Source: Bradyrhizobium murdochi (GTDB taxonomy: Bacteria; Pseudomonadota; Alphaproteobacteria; Rhizobiales; Xanthobacteraceae). Taken from it: 64,000 nt of DNA. Positions 1 to 8,984 of this stretch are shown one piece after another; the first letter of the stretch is position 1, and every line of letters begins with the position of its first letter. The notes below the pieces were generated by a model that searched no databases, was not told where the DNA came from, and was given only the letters and a program-made list of their open reading frames with translations. The position numbers and the translations under genes are program-made. Where the stretch lies: NCBI RefSeq assembly GCF_000472965.1, contig NZ_AXAU01000001.1, forward strand, positions 186,001-250,000, read 5' to 3'.

Positions 1-179
1 GGCGGTCGACAATGGCGGCGGAAACCTGGCGGCTGACTGAGTGGGGGCCGAGAACGCTGGAATCGAGATGCAGAAGCTTCATGAGGGGTCACCCTTGGTA
101 TACGTTTGTAACTGGCGCTATATGAGTGACTGTCGTAAGGTCCCGCAAGAACGCACATTTTTTACACCCGAGCACATCC

Positions 180-581
180 ATGAGACCCGAGCACAAGAAA
201 GTGCCTGCCCTGCCGGCCGGTCCCCACCTCGACAGCGACTGCCGCGGCGCCGCATCCGTGCTGGCGCGAGTCGGCGATAAATGGAGCGTGTTCGTGATCA
301 TGATGCTTGGCGATGGCCCGAAGCGCTTCAACGAAATCAAGCGCATGATCGGCGGCATCTCGCAGCGCATGCTGACGCTGACGCTGCGCGGGCTTGAACG
401 CGATGGCCTCGTGACACGAACGGTGTTTCCGACCATTCCGCCGCGCGTCGACTATGAATTGACTGATCTGGGGCGTGGCCTATCCGAGCCGGTGAAGGCT
501 CTCGGCACGTGGGCGATCAAGCATCAGCCGGAGATCCAACGCGCGCGGATGAAGTTCGATGCACGCAACGACAATGCCTAA
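180..581 (+). CDS. HxlR-family transcriptional regulator
   Basis: A 133-residue winged-helix DNA-binding protein of the HxlR (MarR-like) family. It carries the family's N-terminal cysteine just before the helix AASVLARVGDKWS, the recognition region FNEIKRMIGGISQRML, and the wing LTLRGLERDGLVTR followed by PRVDYELTDLG. The frame is open from 126, but the ATG at 180 fits the usual family length. Its TAA stop (579-581) directly abuts the TAA stop of dprA on the other strand, so the genes are convergent with no spacer. HxlR proteins usually control a neighbouring or divergent gene; any divergent partner lies outside the window. The family call is firm, the target unknown. Confidence 0.88.
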   Translation: MRPEHKKVPALPAGPHLDSDCRGAASVLARVGDKWSVFVIMMLGDGPKRFNEIKRMIGGISQRMLTLTLRGLERDGLVTRTVFPTIPPRVDYELTDLGRGLSEPVKALGTWAIKHQPEIQRARMKFDARNDNA

Positions 582-1706
582 TTAGGTCAGCGACACCAGC
601 CCGCCGCCGTGACGCTCCAGCCGTCCGGCAAGTTCGAGTTCGAGCAGCACCGTGCGGACGATGCTGGGCGAGAGGCCCGACATCCGGATCAGATCGTCGA
701 GGCTGACCGGGCTCGGTCCCAGCAGCGCGACAATGCGCTCGCGTTCGCCTGGATCGGTGTCGAAGTCGAGCGGCTCGTCGTCCTCGCGCGCCTCGAGCGC
801 GATCGGCCGTTCGAGGATCGGCTGAATGGCGTTGATGACGTCGTTTGCTTCGGTGACCAGCGCCGCGCCCTGCTTGATCAGATCGTTGGTGCCGGCGGCG
901 CGCGGGTCGAGCGGCGAGCCGGGCACTGCGAACACTTCGCGGCCCTGTTCGGCGGCCATCCGCGCCGTGATCAGCGATCCCGACCGGTGCGCGGCCTCGA
1001 TCACGACGACGCCGAGTGAGGCGCCCGAGATCAGCCGGTTGCGGCGTGGAAAGTCGCGGGCGCGCGGCACGTGGCCGATCGGCATTTCGGAAATCGCTCC
1101 GCCTTGTTTCAGCAAGATCGCCAGCAAATCTTGATGCTCCGGTGGATAGATCCGGTCGTGGCCGCCAGCCAGCGCCGCGACCGTGCCGCTTTCGATCGTC
1201 GCGCGATGCGCGGCCTGATCGATGCCGCGCGCCAGCCCGGAGATGACAATGAAGCCGGCGTCGCCGAGATCGCGCGCCAATTGGCCGGCGAATTTCAATC
1301 CGGCGCCGGAAGCGTTGCGCGAGCCGACGATCGCGATCATCGGCCGCATCAGCGCGTCGGGCGCACCGCGCACGCCGAGTAGCGGCGGCGGATCGTCAAG
1401 CGTCGCCAGCCGCGGCGGGTAGGCGGCTTCGCCCGGCGCCACCAGCGAAACGCCGATCTTGCTCGCCGCCGCGATCTCGGTCTGCGCCTCCTCCTCGCTG
1501 CAGATGCGCCCTGAACGCGCAGCGCCGCCACGCCGCGCCAGATCGGGCAATCGCTCCAGCGCCGCGCGCGCATTGCCGAAATGACTGATGAGCGAGTTGA
1601 AGGTGCGCGGGCCGACATTGTCGCTACGGATCAGGCGCAGCCGGTCGATCCGCTCGGCGTCGGTGAGGTGAAGGGTGGGAAGGGTATGTGGCGTCCGGTC
1701 ATGCAT
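582..1706 (-). CDS. dprA: DNA-processing protein DprA
   Basis: DprA/Smf loads RecA onto incoming single-stranded DNA during natural transformation. The 374-residue protein has an N-terminal helix-hairpin-helix-like region (about 20-60), the Rossmann-like core starting at GSR (128-130) and continuing through [12 protein letters not shown], the [10 protein letters not shown] motif, and [17 protein letters not shown]-terminal winged-helix region (about 310-374, with [11 protein letters not shown]) is present, as in long-form DprA. In many alphaproteobacteria dprA directly follows plsY; here 3.4 kb carrying four genes separates them. The start ATG at 1706 fits the family length. Confidence 0.95.
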   Translation of the reverse strand: MHDRTPHTLPTLHLTDAERIDRLRLIRSDNVGPRTFNSLISHFGNARAALERLPDLARRGGAARSGRICSEEEAQTEIAAASKIGVSLVAPGEAAYPPRLATLDDPPPLLGVRGAPDALMRPMIAIVGSRNASGAGLKFAGQLARDLGDAGFIVISGLARGIDQAAHRATIESGTVAALAGGHDRIYPPEHQDLLAILLKQGGAISEMPIGHVPRARDFPRRNRLISGASLGVVVIEAAHRSGSLITARMAAEQGREVFAVPGSPLDPRAAGTNDLIKQGAALVTEANDVINAIQPILERPIALEAREDDEPLDFDTDPGERERIVALLGPSPVSLDDLIRMSGLSPSIVRTVLLELELAGRLERHGGGLVSLT

Positions 1707-1773
1707 GCGGACGCAGCTTTGCCCAACCTGAGATTGCGATCAACCTGTTTGACGTAAAAACGTCCTGAGCTTG

Positions 1774-1983
1774 TTAGCGGGAGCAGGCACCTTTGCCGCT
1801 TTCCTGAACGGGAGGACACGGCACGGAGCCGTATGAGCAGAACACGCAGCAGTCGCCCGCCAGCGGTTTCAGCCTCTCGCCGCAGCCTTTACAGACATAC
1901 AAGAACTGGCAGGCGTCCGTTGGCATTTGCTCATCGGCTTGATGGTTGCAGCGCGGACAGGTCAGGATGGATTCAAGCTGCAT
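1774..1983 (-). CDS. small zinc-ribbon protein (GDCC motif)
   Basis: A 69-residue cytosolic protein with several cysteine pairs: CPRC near residue 9, CKGC near 31, then GDCCVFCSYG and PCPP near the C-terminus. Short proteins with the GDCCxxCSYGxxPCPP signature recur in proteobacteria, often near metal-resistance genes, and their biochemical role is unknown to me. The cysteine spacing suggests a structural zinc ribbon. No strong ribosome-binding site precedes the ATG. The gene starts divergently from the amidase to its right. I am confident that it is a real gene and unsure of its function. Confidence 0.75.
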   Translation of the reverse strand: MQLESILTCPRCNHQADEQMPTDACQFLYVCKGCGERLKPLAGDCCVFCSYGSVPCPPVQESGKGACSR

Positions 1984-2069
1984 CAGGAGTCACGGATAAC
2001 TTTGACAGCGGCGGATCAATCATATTCCATCCAGCCGCCACGATCAAAAGCCGCAGGGAACCACGCCCC

Positions 2070-3308
2070 ATGATCTCGCTCGCCGGCCTCCAGCGCCGCA
2101 TAGATGCCGGCGAGCTTTCACCCGATGCCGCCGTCGCGCAGTCGATGGAAGCGATCACCACACAGGACAGGACGATCGGCGCTTTCGTCTGCCGTGCCGA
2201 AAATCTGCGCGCGGCGAGCACCGGACCGCTGCGCGGCATCACGGTGGGCATTAAGGACATCATGGATACGGCGGAGTTTCCGACCGAGATGGGCTCGCCG
2301 ATCTACCGGGGATATCGATCGCGCGGCGACGCTGCCGTCGTGATGATGCTGAAGCAGGCGGGCGCAAGCATCATCGGCAAGACCACAACGACGGCATTCG
2401 CCTCGCTGGATCCGACGCCGACACTCAATCCGCACAACAAGGGTCATACACCCGGCGGATCGTCATCGGGTTCGGCGGCAGCGGTTGCGGCCGGCATGAT
2501 CCCGCTGGCGCTGGGGACGCAGACCGGCGGTTCGGTGATCCGGCCGGCCTCGTTCTGTGGCGTCGCCGCGATCAAGCCGTCCTACCACGTGCTGCCGACG
2601 GTCGGGGTGAAATGCTATTCGTGGACGCTTGATACGGTGGGGCTGTTCGCGGCCGGCATCGATGACGTCGCGCGCGGGTTATCGGCAATGACCGGCCGGC
2701 CGGAATTGCTTCTGCCGCCCACGATTTCAACACCACGCATCGGCGTCGTGATCCAGGATTTCGCGGGCGCGCCGGAAGCGTCAGGCGAGGCTGCGTTGCG
2801 GATTGCGAAGCGGGCGGTGGAGAAAGCCGGTGCCCCGGTGCGGGCATTGGATTTGCCCAAAATTGTTGCCGAGGCATGGTTGGCGCAACCGGTCGTGCAA
2901 GAGTTTGAGGCGCATCGGGCGCTCGCCTGGGAGTATCGTGAACATTACGCGGAAATGGCGCCGCTCTTGCGGGCCAAGCTGGATGGGAGCAGGGACACAA
3001 CGCCCGCCGCCTATGACGCGGCGATTAGAATAGCGGACCGCGCCAGACAAGCGCTGGAAAAAGTGTTCGATGATGTCGATGTGCTGCTGACCTTCTCGGC
3101 ACCAGGTGCTGCGCCGCGGGGTTTGGTTTCGACCGGCGACGCCCGCTATAACCGGCTCTGGACGCTGATGGGCGTGCCCTGTGTCAACGTTCCGGCTATT
3201 GTGGCGGGCGTCAATTTGCCAGTCGGCGTGCAGGTGATTGCGAGATACGGCGCTGATGCCCACGCACTGGCGGCGGCGCGGTTTGTGGAAGACGCGCTTA
3301 AATCGTAG
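2070..3308 (+). CDS. amidase-signature family amidohydrolase
   Basis: A 412-residue amidase-signature enzyme that hydrolyses a carboxamide of unknown identity. The Lys-Ser-Ser triad is visible: Lys62 in GITVGIKDIMD, the cis-serine 131 in TPGGSSSGSAAA, and the nucleophile Ser155 in GTQTGGSVIRPAS. The open frame extends upstream to 1833, but it would then overlap the divergent zinc-ribbon gene and carry an unrelated N-terminus, so the ATG at 2070 is preferred, with an AGGGAA sequence upstream. It is not GatA: it is shorter and lies outside the gat operon, and a separate gatA sits at 20921. No signal peptide is visible. Confidence 0.88.
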   Translation: MISLAGLQRRIDAGELSPDAAVAQSMEAITTQDRTIGAFVCRAENLRAASTGPLRGITVGIKDIMDTAEFPTEMGSPIYRGYRSRGDAAVVMMLKQAGASIIGKTTTTAFASLDPTPTLNPHNKGHTPGGSSSGSAAAVAAGMIPLALGTQTGGSVIRPASFCGVAAIKPSYHVLPTVGVKCYSWTLDTVGLFAAGIDDVARGLSAMTGRPELLLPPTISTPRIGVVIQDFAGAPEASGEAALRIAKRAVEKAGAPVRALDLPKIVAEAWLAQPVVQEFEAHRALAWEYREHYAEMAPLLRAKLDGSRDTTPAAYDAAIRIADRARQALEKVFDDVDVLLTFSAPGAAPRGLVSTGDARYNRLWTLMGVPCVNVPAIVAGVNLPVGVQVIARYGADAHALAAARFVEDALKS

Positions 3309-3585
3309 ATCCGGTCGTGGCCAGTGCCAGCACCGCGATCATGTCTCCGGGGGGATTGTCGGGTGATCGCGCTGTTGGGGGGAAGCAGGCCCTCAATGCC
3401 GCACGAATTGTTCAGGAAGGGCTTGAGCGAAGCGACGCGGAGCAAACTCTTCGATTTCAGTCAATCGAGTTTTTTTGTTGCCATGACGCAACCTAATCCG
3501 CCATCGCTCCGACCAAACGAAGTTCGTGCCCGCGATGGCAGGTCAACGCGAATAATCCGCCTACGACGCAAGACGACTGGTAGCG

Positions 3586-4422
3586 ATGGTCAAGCCCGAT
3601 TTCTTCTCCCCAGGTCAGCCCCTCGATGAGGTTGCCGAAGCCATTTGGGACGTGGATTTTGATAATGCGATCACGGCACGGGCACTTACCATTAAGGTTC
3701 TGCCGACGATATCGCCGATCCTTGTTGTTCATTACCGCGCGGCGATGACAAGGGAGCATCGGTCTGAGTATAGACGAGCTGCAAACGGCATGCAGACCAA
3801 GTCAATGACCCTTCGCCCGAGTGGTCCAGTCGGAGCTGTGCTTGTCCGCCTCAAGGCTGAAGAGGCCGGCCGTATCCTCGGCTGCGACTTGGCTGATATA
3901 ACCAACGCCAGCATCGAGCTCTCAGACATTTTTGGAAATCGAGAAGCGTCGCTGCTGGCGGAAAGCCTCGCGGCAGCAAAGAGTGCAGGCGAACGTGTGG
4001 CGCGGATGCGGCGATTTCTGCTCAGCCGGATGGAAGCCCGCCGCATCGATCCCGTGGCGCGGGGGGCGATCCTCGCGCTCAAGCGGGATCCCGCCATTAC
4101 AATGAACCAACTCGTTTCGCATTTGGGCGTGGGCGAGCGCAACCTGCAGCGCCGCTTCAAGAAGCAGATCGGCATCAGCCCAAAGCAATTTGCTCGTGTC
4201 GCACGGATACAAAGTGTCGTCGCTATGCGCCTGAAAGGTAGCGATTGGGCCAACGTTGCCTACGAGGTCGGCTATAACGACCAGGCCCACCTGATCAACG
4301 ATTTCCGGTCACTGGTTGGCGCGCCGCCCGAGGCGTTCTTTCGCAGCACGACGGAGGCGGAATATCGCCACTGGAACGCACGCCTGGCGGCGTCGGATTT
4401 TTACAATACGTTTCTGATCTAG
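3586..4422 (+). CDS. AraC-family transcriptional regulator
   Basis: A 278-residue regulator with an N-terminal sensor region of about 150 residues, resembling the DUF6597-type domain found in many AraC proteins, and a C-terminal double helix-turn-helix. The HTH core is MNQLVSHLGVGERNLQRRFK then ISPKQFARVARIQ, and the second helix pair is WANVAYEVGYNDQAHLINDF ahead of GAPPEAF. This is the classic AraC signature. It lies 53 bp before a cupin gene on the same strand and may control or be co-transcribed with it. The 277 bp upstream hold no convincing gene. Confidence 0.9.
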   Translation: MVKPDFFSPGQPLDEVAEAIWDVDFDNAITARALTIKVLPTISPILVVHYRAAMTREHRSEYRRAANGMQTKSMTLRPSGPVGAVLVRLKAEEAGRILGCDLADITNASIELSDIFGNREASLLAESLAAAKSAGERVARMRRFLLSRMEARRIDPVARGAILALKRDPAITMNQLVSHLGVGERNLQRRFKKQIGISPKQFARVARIQSVVAMRLKGSDWANVAYEVGYNDQAHLINDFRSLVGAPPEAFFRSTTEAEYRHWNARLAASDFYNTFLI

Positions 4423-4475
4423 CTGATTAGGCAACGCATCTCGAAGCTGGCCGACGGCATGAAGCGAGGAGATGC

Positions 4476-5039
4476 ATGATGCTAACCGAAATCAAACTCG
4501 GAACCAGGCTCCACAATGCCTTTGACAAAGAGACATTCGTTTTTTCAGGTCCCGTTGATGACCCTTCCGTCGCCCGTTTCGAGGTGATTCTCGATAAGGG
4601 CGGATCAGGTGGGGGCAATGCGGTGGTCCATATCCACCCCGGCGCGGACGAGCATTTCACAGTAAAGTCGGGCCGCATCCGAATTGTCATCGAAGGCAAG
4701 GAGCAAGTTGTTGAAAGCGGCGGAAGAGCGATTGTACCGCGCGGCAAGGCTCACTTCTTTGCCAACGCCGGAGAGGACGCGGCCGAGCTTGAGATCGAGT
4801 TCACTCCCGCCCAGCAGCATCTTCGCTTCTTCGCTAACTTCGCCATGCTAGCGGCCCGCAAGGTTGGAGCATCCAGCACAGGCCGTCCGAACTTCCTGAT
4901 GATGGCGCTTGTGCTGCACACATATCGCGGTCATCTTTATCTCGCGGGCCCGCCGATCCTCCTGCAGAAAATCATCTTCGCAATGCTTGCGCCGCTGGCG
5001 AGGCTTCGCGGGTACCGACTGGCGATTGAGCCGCTGTGA
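4476..5039 (+). CDS. cupin-domain protein
   Basis: A 187-residue protein with a cupin-2 beta-barrel at about residues 30-105: HIHPGADEHF supplies the two-histidine-plus-glutamate metal set of motif 1, and PRGKAHFFANAG supplies motif 2. The C-terminal 70 residues are hydrophobic and helical and are not part of the cupin fold; they may attach the protein to the membrane. ATG codons at 4476 and 4479 both follow GAGGAG at 4468-4473. Substrate or ligand unknown. It probably forms a unit with the AraC gene just upstream. It ends 51 bp before the convergent plsY. Confidence 0.82.
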   Translation: MMLTEIKLGTRLHNAFDKETFVFSGPVDDPSVARFEVILDKGGSGGGNAVVHIHPGADEHFTVKSGRIRIVIEGKEQVVESGGRAIVPRGKAHFFANAGEDAAELEIEFTPAQQHLRFFANFAMLAARKVGASSTGRPNFLMMALVLHTYRGHLYLAGPPILLQKIIFAMLAPLARLRGYRLAIEPL

Positions 5040-5090
5040 AGCAGCAACTCGCGTCATGTCCGGCCCAGTAGGACCAGTTGCGCGGCTGAT

Positions 5091-5681
5091 CTACCTCGCG
5101 CCGATCCGCCCCTCGGTCCCGGCCTGCAAGCGCTTGATGTTTTCGCGATGCGACCAGAACAAAAGCAAGGTCAGCACGACGAACAGCGACGCCAGCTCGG
5201 GGTGACCGAACCACCAAAAGAACAGCGGTGTGATGAACGCGGCAACGAGCGCCGACAGCGACGAATAGCGTGTCGTGAACGCCGTCGCGAGCCAGATCAG
5301 GCAGAACATCAAGGCTGCCAGCGGGAACAGGCCGATCAGGACGCCGATATAGGTGGCGACGCCTTTACCGCCGTTGAATTTGAGCCACACCGGGAAGAGG
5401 TGGCCAAGAAAGGCGCCTAGCGCCGCCAGCACCGCCGCGTTACCGCCGCCGTAACGGCTTGCAATGTAGACCGCGACCGTGCCTTTGAGCGCGTCGCCGA
5501 TCAGCGTCGCCGCGGCGAGGCCCTTGCGGCCGGTGCGCAGCACGTTGGTGGCGCCGATATTGCCGGAGCCGATCGAGCGCAGATCCTGCGTGCCGGCAAG
5601 TTTGGTCAGCACCAGCCCAAACGGGATCGAGCCGAAGAGATAGCCGATCAGGAAGGCGACGACGAGGAATGCCTCAGACAT
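5091..5681 (-). CDS. plsY: acyl-phosphate:glycerol-3-phosphate acyltransferase PlsY
   Basis: PlsY transfers an acyl group from acyl-phosphate to glycerol-3-phosphate, the first step of phospholipid synthesis, at the inner membrane. The 196-residue multi-spanning protein has the three conserved blocks: GSIPFG with [12 protein letters not shown] (residues about 15-50), [10 protein letters not shown], and FNGGKGVAT with its glycine-rich loop. The start at 5681 has a GGGAGC ribosome-binding sequence about 9 nt upstream; an ATG 15 nt further up is less well placed. It follows pyrC by 35 bp in the same direction, so pyrB-pyrC-plsY are probably one transcript. Confidence 0.96.
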   Translation of the reverse strand: MSEAFLVVAFLIGYLFGSIPFGLVLTKLAGTQDLRSIGSGNIGATNVLRTGRKGLAAATLIGDALKGTVAVYIASRYGGGNAAVLAALGAFLGHLFPVWLKFNGGKGVATYIGVLIGLFPLAALMFCLIWLATAFTTRYSSLSALVAAFITPLFFWWFGHPELASLFVVLTLLLFWSHRENIKRLQAGTEGRIGAR

Positions 5682-5716
5682 TGCGGTAGCTCCCACCGCG
5701 GGCTGGTTCGGACGAA

Positions 5717-7018
5717 TCAGACGTGTTCATAAACTGTCCGCCCGCCCACGATAGTACGCACGACGCGTCCCGAGAAGCGGGCTTCGTCGAACGGGGTGTT
5801 CTTGCACTGCGATTTGAGGTCGGCGGGATCGAGCACCCAGGGCGTATCGGGGTCGATGACGATCACGTCGGCCGGGGAACCCGCCCGCAGCGTGCCGCCG
5901 GGCAGGCCGAGAAGCTCCGCAGGGCGGGTCGACATCGCCCGGATCAGCGTCTTGAAATCCATTTCGCCGTTGTGGATCAACCGCAGCGCCGCCGGCAGCA
6001 TGGTCTGCAGCCCGACCGCTCCGGAAGCCGCTTCCGCGAACGGCAGCCGCTTCACCTCGACGTCCTGCGGATTGTGGTCGGACATCACGACATCGACCAG
6101 GCCGGAGCCGACGGCCGCTACCAGCGCCAGCCTATCTTCCTCGGTGCGCAGCGGCGGCGACAACTTCAAGAAGGTGCGGTAGGGGCCGATGTCGTTTTCG
6201 TTGAGTGTGACGTGGTTGATCGATACGGAAGCGCTGACGTCGAGGCCGGCGTCGCGCGCACGCTTGAGGATTTCCAGCGACTCGATCGACGACAGCGAGG
6301 CCGCGTGATAGCGCCCGCCGGTCAGTGCAACCAGACGCATGTCGCGTTCGAGCATCACGGCTTCGGCGGCGTTGGGAATGCCGGCGAGCCCAAGCCGGGC
6401 GGCGAACTCGCCCTCGTTCATCACGCCTTCGCCGACGAGATCAGGGTCCTCGGTGTGGTGCACGATCAGCGCGTCGAAATCGCGCGCATAGGTCAGGGCC
6501 CGGCGCATCACCTGCGCATTGGTGACGCTCTTGTCGCCATCGGTGAAGGCGACCGCGCCGGCGGCCTTCAAGAGGCCGATCTCGGTCATTTCCTGGCCGC
6601 CCAGCCCCTTGGTCAGCGCCGCCATCGGGTGGATGTTGACAATCGCGGTGTCGCGGGCGCGGCGCAGCACGAAGTCGACGGTGGCCGAATTGTCGATGAC
6701 GGGCGAAGTGTCCGGCTGGCAGATGATGGTGGTGATGCCGCCGGCGGCCGCCGCCTGGCTCGCGGAGGCAAAGGTTTCGCGATGGCTGGCGCCGGGTTCG
6801 CCGACAAAGGCGCGCATGTCGATCAGCCCGGGGGCGACGATCTTGCCAGCGCAATTGATGATGTCGGTACCTTCAGGCACGCCGGCGGCGCCGATGCCGC
6901 GCCTGGAGTCACGGATCGTTCCGTCGGCAATCAGGACGTCGCCGGGGCCGTCAAGGTCCCTGGAGGGATCGACGACGCGGGCATTGGCGAGCAGGATCGG
7001 ACGGCGGTCAGTCAGCAT
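5717..7018 (-). CDS. pyrC: dihydroorotase-like protein, probably the non-catalytic PyrC' (PyrX) type
   Basis: A 433-residue amidohydrolase-fold protein of the dihydroorotase family, two bases downstream of pyrB. Catalytic dihydroorotases carry an Asp-x-His-x-His metal motif after the GLI turn; here it reads [13 protein letters not shown], with Arg69 and Phe71 where histidines are expected. The later ATDHAPH-type motif reads [10 protein letters not shown], keeping Asp-His but losing the last His. In pseudomonads such a non-catalytic PyrC' is paired with PyrB and is needed for aspartate carbamoyltransferase assembly. I therefore infer a structural partner of PyrB, with a second, active dihydroorotase elsewhere in the genome. 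Confidence 0.85.
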   Translation of the reverse strand: MLTDRRPILLANARVVDPSRDLDGPGDVLIADGTIRDSRRGIGAAGVPEGTDIINCAGKIVAPGLIDMRAFVGEPGASHRETFASASQAAAAGGITTIICQPDTSPVIDNSATVDFVLRRARDTAIVNIHPMAALTKGLGGQEMTEIGLLKAAGAVAFTDGDKSVTNAQVMRRALTYARDFDALIVHHTEDPDLVGEGVMNEGEFAARLGLAGIPNAAEAVMLERDMRLVALTGGRYHAASLSSIESLEILKRARDAGLDVSASVSINHVTLNENDIGPYRTFLKLSPPLRTEEDRLALVAAVGSGLVDVVMSDHNPQDVEVKRLPFAEAASGAVGLQTMLPAALRLIHNGEMDFKTLIRAMSTRPAELLGLPGGTLRAGSPADVIVIDPDTPWVLDPADLKSQCKNTPFDEARFSGRVVRTIVGGRTVYEHV

Positions 7019-7020
7019 GA

Positions 7021-7974
7021 TTACGCGTTCGGCAGGTTGCGGGCGAGCGCTTCAAGCACCGCCATCCGCACTGCCACTCCCATTTCCACCTGTTCACGGA
7101 TCAGCGATTGCGCGCCATCGGCCACGATCGAGTCGATCTCGACGCCGCGGTTCATCGGGCCCGGATGCATCACCAGCGCGTCCGGCTTGGCGTAAGCGAG
7201 CTTCTTCTGGTCGAGGCCGAAATAGTGGAAATATTCGCCCGACGACGGCACGAAGGAGCCGTTCATGCGCTCGCGCTGCAGCCGCAGCATCATCACGATA
7301 TCGGCGCCGTTGAGGCCTTCGCGCATGTCGCGCGCGACCTCGACGCCCATCCGCTCGATGCCGCGCGGCAGCAGCGTGGAGGGAGCGACGACGCGGACAC
7401 GCGCGCCCATGGTGTTGAGCAGGAGGATATTGGAGCGCGCTACGCGGGAATGCATGACGTCGCCGCAGATCGCGATCACGAGGCCTTCCAGCCGGCCTTT
7501 ATTGCGGCGGATGGTCAGCGCGTCCAGCAGCGCCTGGGTCGGATGTTCGTGCGCGCCATCGCCGGCATTGATCACGGAACCGTCAACCTTGCGCGCCAGC
7601 AGTTCCACCGCGCCGGAGGCGTGGTGCCGCACCACCAGGATATCCGGGTGCATGGCGTTGAGCGTCACCGCGGTGTCCATCAGCGTCTCGCCCTTGCGGA
7701 TCGAGGACGAGGACACCGACATGTTCATGACGTCGGCGCCAAGCCGTTTGCCCGCCAGTTCGAACGAGGACTGGGTGCGGGTGGACGCCTCGAAAAACAG
7801 GTTCACCTGGGTGCGACCGCGCAAGGAGGTGCGCTTTTTGTCCACCTGGCGGTTGAGCTCGACATATTCCTCGGAAAGGTCGAGCAGGCCGGTAATATCG
7901 GCAGCGGAAAGCCCCTCGATTCCCAGCAAGTGCCGGTGCCCGAGGACGAAGGTCGATTTCGATGCAGGGGTCAT
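7021..7974 (-). CDS. pyrB: aspartate carbamoyltransferase catalytic subunit
   Basis: PyrB joins carbamoyl phosphate and aspartate to give carbamoyl-aspartate in pyrimidine synthesis. The 317-residue protein shows the carbamoyl-phosphate loop [15 protein letters not shown], the HPTQALLD motif, and the aspartate-binding [11 protein letters not shown]. An upstream ATG at 8013 is in frame, but the one at 7974 (MTPASKSTF) gives the normal family length. It leads an operon with the dihydroorotase-like gene and plsY. No pyrI-like regulatory subunit is nearby. Confidence 0.97.
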   Translation of the reverse strand: MTPASKSTFVLGHRHLLGIEGLSAADITGLLDLSEEYVELNRQVDKKRTSLRGRTQVNLFFEASTRTQSSFELAGKRLGADVMNMSVSSSSIRKGETLMDTAVTLNAMHPDILVVRHHASGAVELLARKVDGSVINAGDGAHEHPTQALLDALTIRRNKGRLEGLVIAICGDVMHSRVARSNILLLNTMGARVRVVAPSTLLPRGIERMGVEVARDMREGLNGADIVMMLRLQRERMNGSFVPSSGEYFHYFGLDQKKLAYAKPDALVMHPGPMNRGVEIDSIVADGAQSLIREQVEMGVAVRMAVLEALARNLPNA

Positions 7975-8158
7975 TAAAGCGAGAGCTATAGGCAGAGATG
8001 CCATGCAGGGCAAGCTTCAAATCCGGGGTGCCGACTTATCCACTAGCGCTTCCGCGACAGGGTAAATGGGGCCCCAGTGTTCCGGGCCTGGGGATTCCAC
8101 TAGAATGGTCGGGATTGGCACCGCGACACATCGGGGAAAAGGTGCGGCATTTCACTCA

Positions 8159-8962
8159 ATGCATTCGGATCATGTGGGCGCTGCCGTGACCGTCGGCAGG
8201 GGTGTGGGAAGGCGGATCACACTCGCGGCGATGTTCGCGGCGGGCTGCTTCGTAAGCGCCGCCGCGCAGGCGCCAAAACTGCCCGCCGATTTCGTATATT
8301 TGCGCGATATCGACCCGACCATCATCCAGGATATCCGCTACGCCGGCTCGAACAATTTTGTCGGCCGTCCACTGCGGGGCTATGCGGCCGCCGAATGCGT
8401 GGTGAAACGCGAGGTCGGCGTGCTCTTGAGGAGCGTTCAGGAAGAACTCGCGCTGCAGAACCTGTCGCTGAAGATGTTCGATTGCTACCGCCCGGCGCGC
8501 GCGGTGGCCGACATAGTGGCCTGGTCGCGCGATGGCCGCGAAACACCGGCGCAGAAGCGCTACAATCCATCGTTCAGCAAGGCCGACCTGTTTCGCCTGG
8601 GCTATATTGCCGAACGTTCCGGGCATTCGACCGGAGCTGCGCTCGATCTCACATTGGTTGATCTGAAGGCCGACAATTCGGCAACCTTCGATCCCGCCAA
8701 GGATTATGCCGATTGCATCGCCAACGTGAACCTGCGCGCGCCGGAAGGCAGCGTCGATATGGGCACCGGCTACGATTGTTCCGACGCCAAGTCGCACAGG
8801 GCGGCGAAATCCATCACCGCGGCGCAACGCCGCTGGCGCGAGAAGCTGGTTCAGGTGATGGCGCGGCGAGGATTTGTAAACTATTCGAAGGAGTGGTGGC
8901 ACTTTTCGCTGCCGGGCGCGGGCGGGCGGGCCTATGATTTCCCGATCACGCCGCGGAAGTGA
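8159..8962 (+). CDS. D-alanyl-D-alanine dipeptidase, peptidase M15 (VanX type)
   Basis: A periplasmic zinc D,D-dipeptidase that cleaves D-Ala-D-Ala. The M15D signature is complete: the SGHSTGAALDLTLVD segment supplies the His and Asp zinc ligands of the SxHxxGxAxD motif, and the later EWWHF holds the catalytic Glu and third zinc ligand. CYRPARA matches the conserved substrate-binding arginine block. A hydrophobic stretch (TLAAMFAAGCFVSAAAQA) looks like a signal peptide. The frame is open further upstream (8066), but 8159, or a GTG near 8186, gives a sensible signal peptide. It probably works in peptidoglycan turnover, since no other vancomycin-resistance genes are nearby. Confidence 0.88.
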   Translation: MHSDHVGAAVTVGRGVGRRITLAAMFAAGCFVSAAAQAPKLPADFVYLRDIDPTIIQDIRYAGSNNFVGRPLRGYAAAECVVKREVGVLLRSVQEELALQNLSLKMFDCYRPARAVADIVAWSRDGRETPAQKRYNPSFSKADLFRLGYIAERSGHSTGAALDLTLVDLKADNSATFDPAKDYADCIANVNLRAPEGSVDMGTGYDCSDAKSHRAAKSITAAQRRWREKLVQVMARRGFVNYSKEWWHFSLPGAGGRAYDFPITPRK

Positions 8963-8984
8963 TTTTACCGTTCCAGGATCAGCC

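Noticed and set aside
2070..3308. The amidase as a second GatA
   Set aside because: It is about 80 residues shorter, isolated from gatC and gatB, and a clear gatA is in the gat operon; only the amidase signature is shared.
5723..7195. Long open frame antisense to the pyrC-type gene
   Set aside because: It lacks motifs and a ribosome-binding site and is explained by the third-position GC bias of the real gene.
8159..8962. Vancomycin-resistance gene cluster
   Set aside because: Only the VanX-type dipeptidase is present; there is no vanH, vanA-type ligase or vanRS nearby, and such dipeptidases are common in Gram-negatives.
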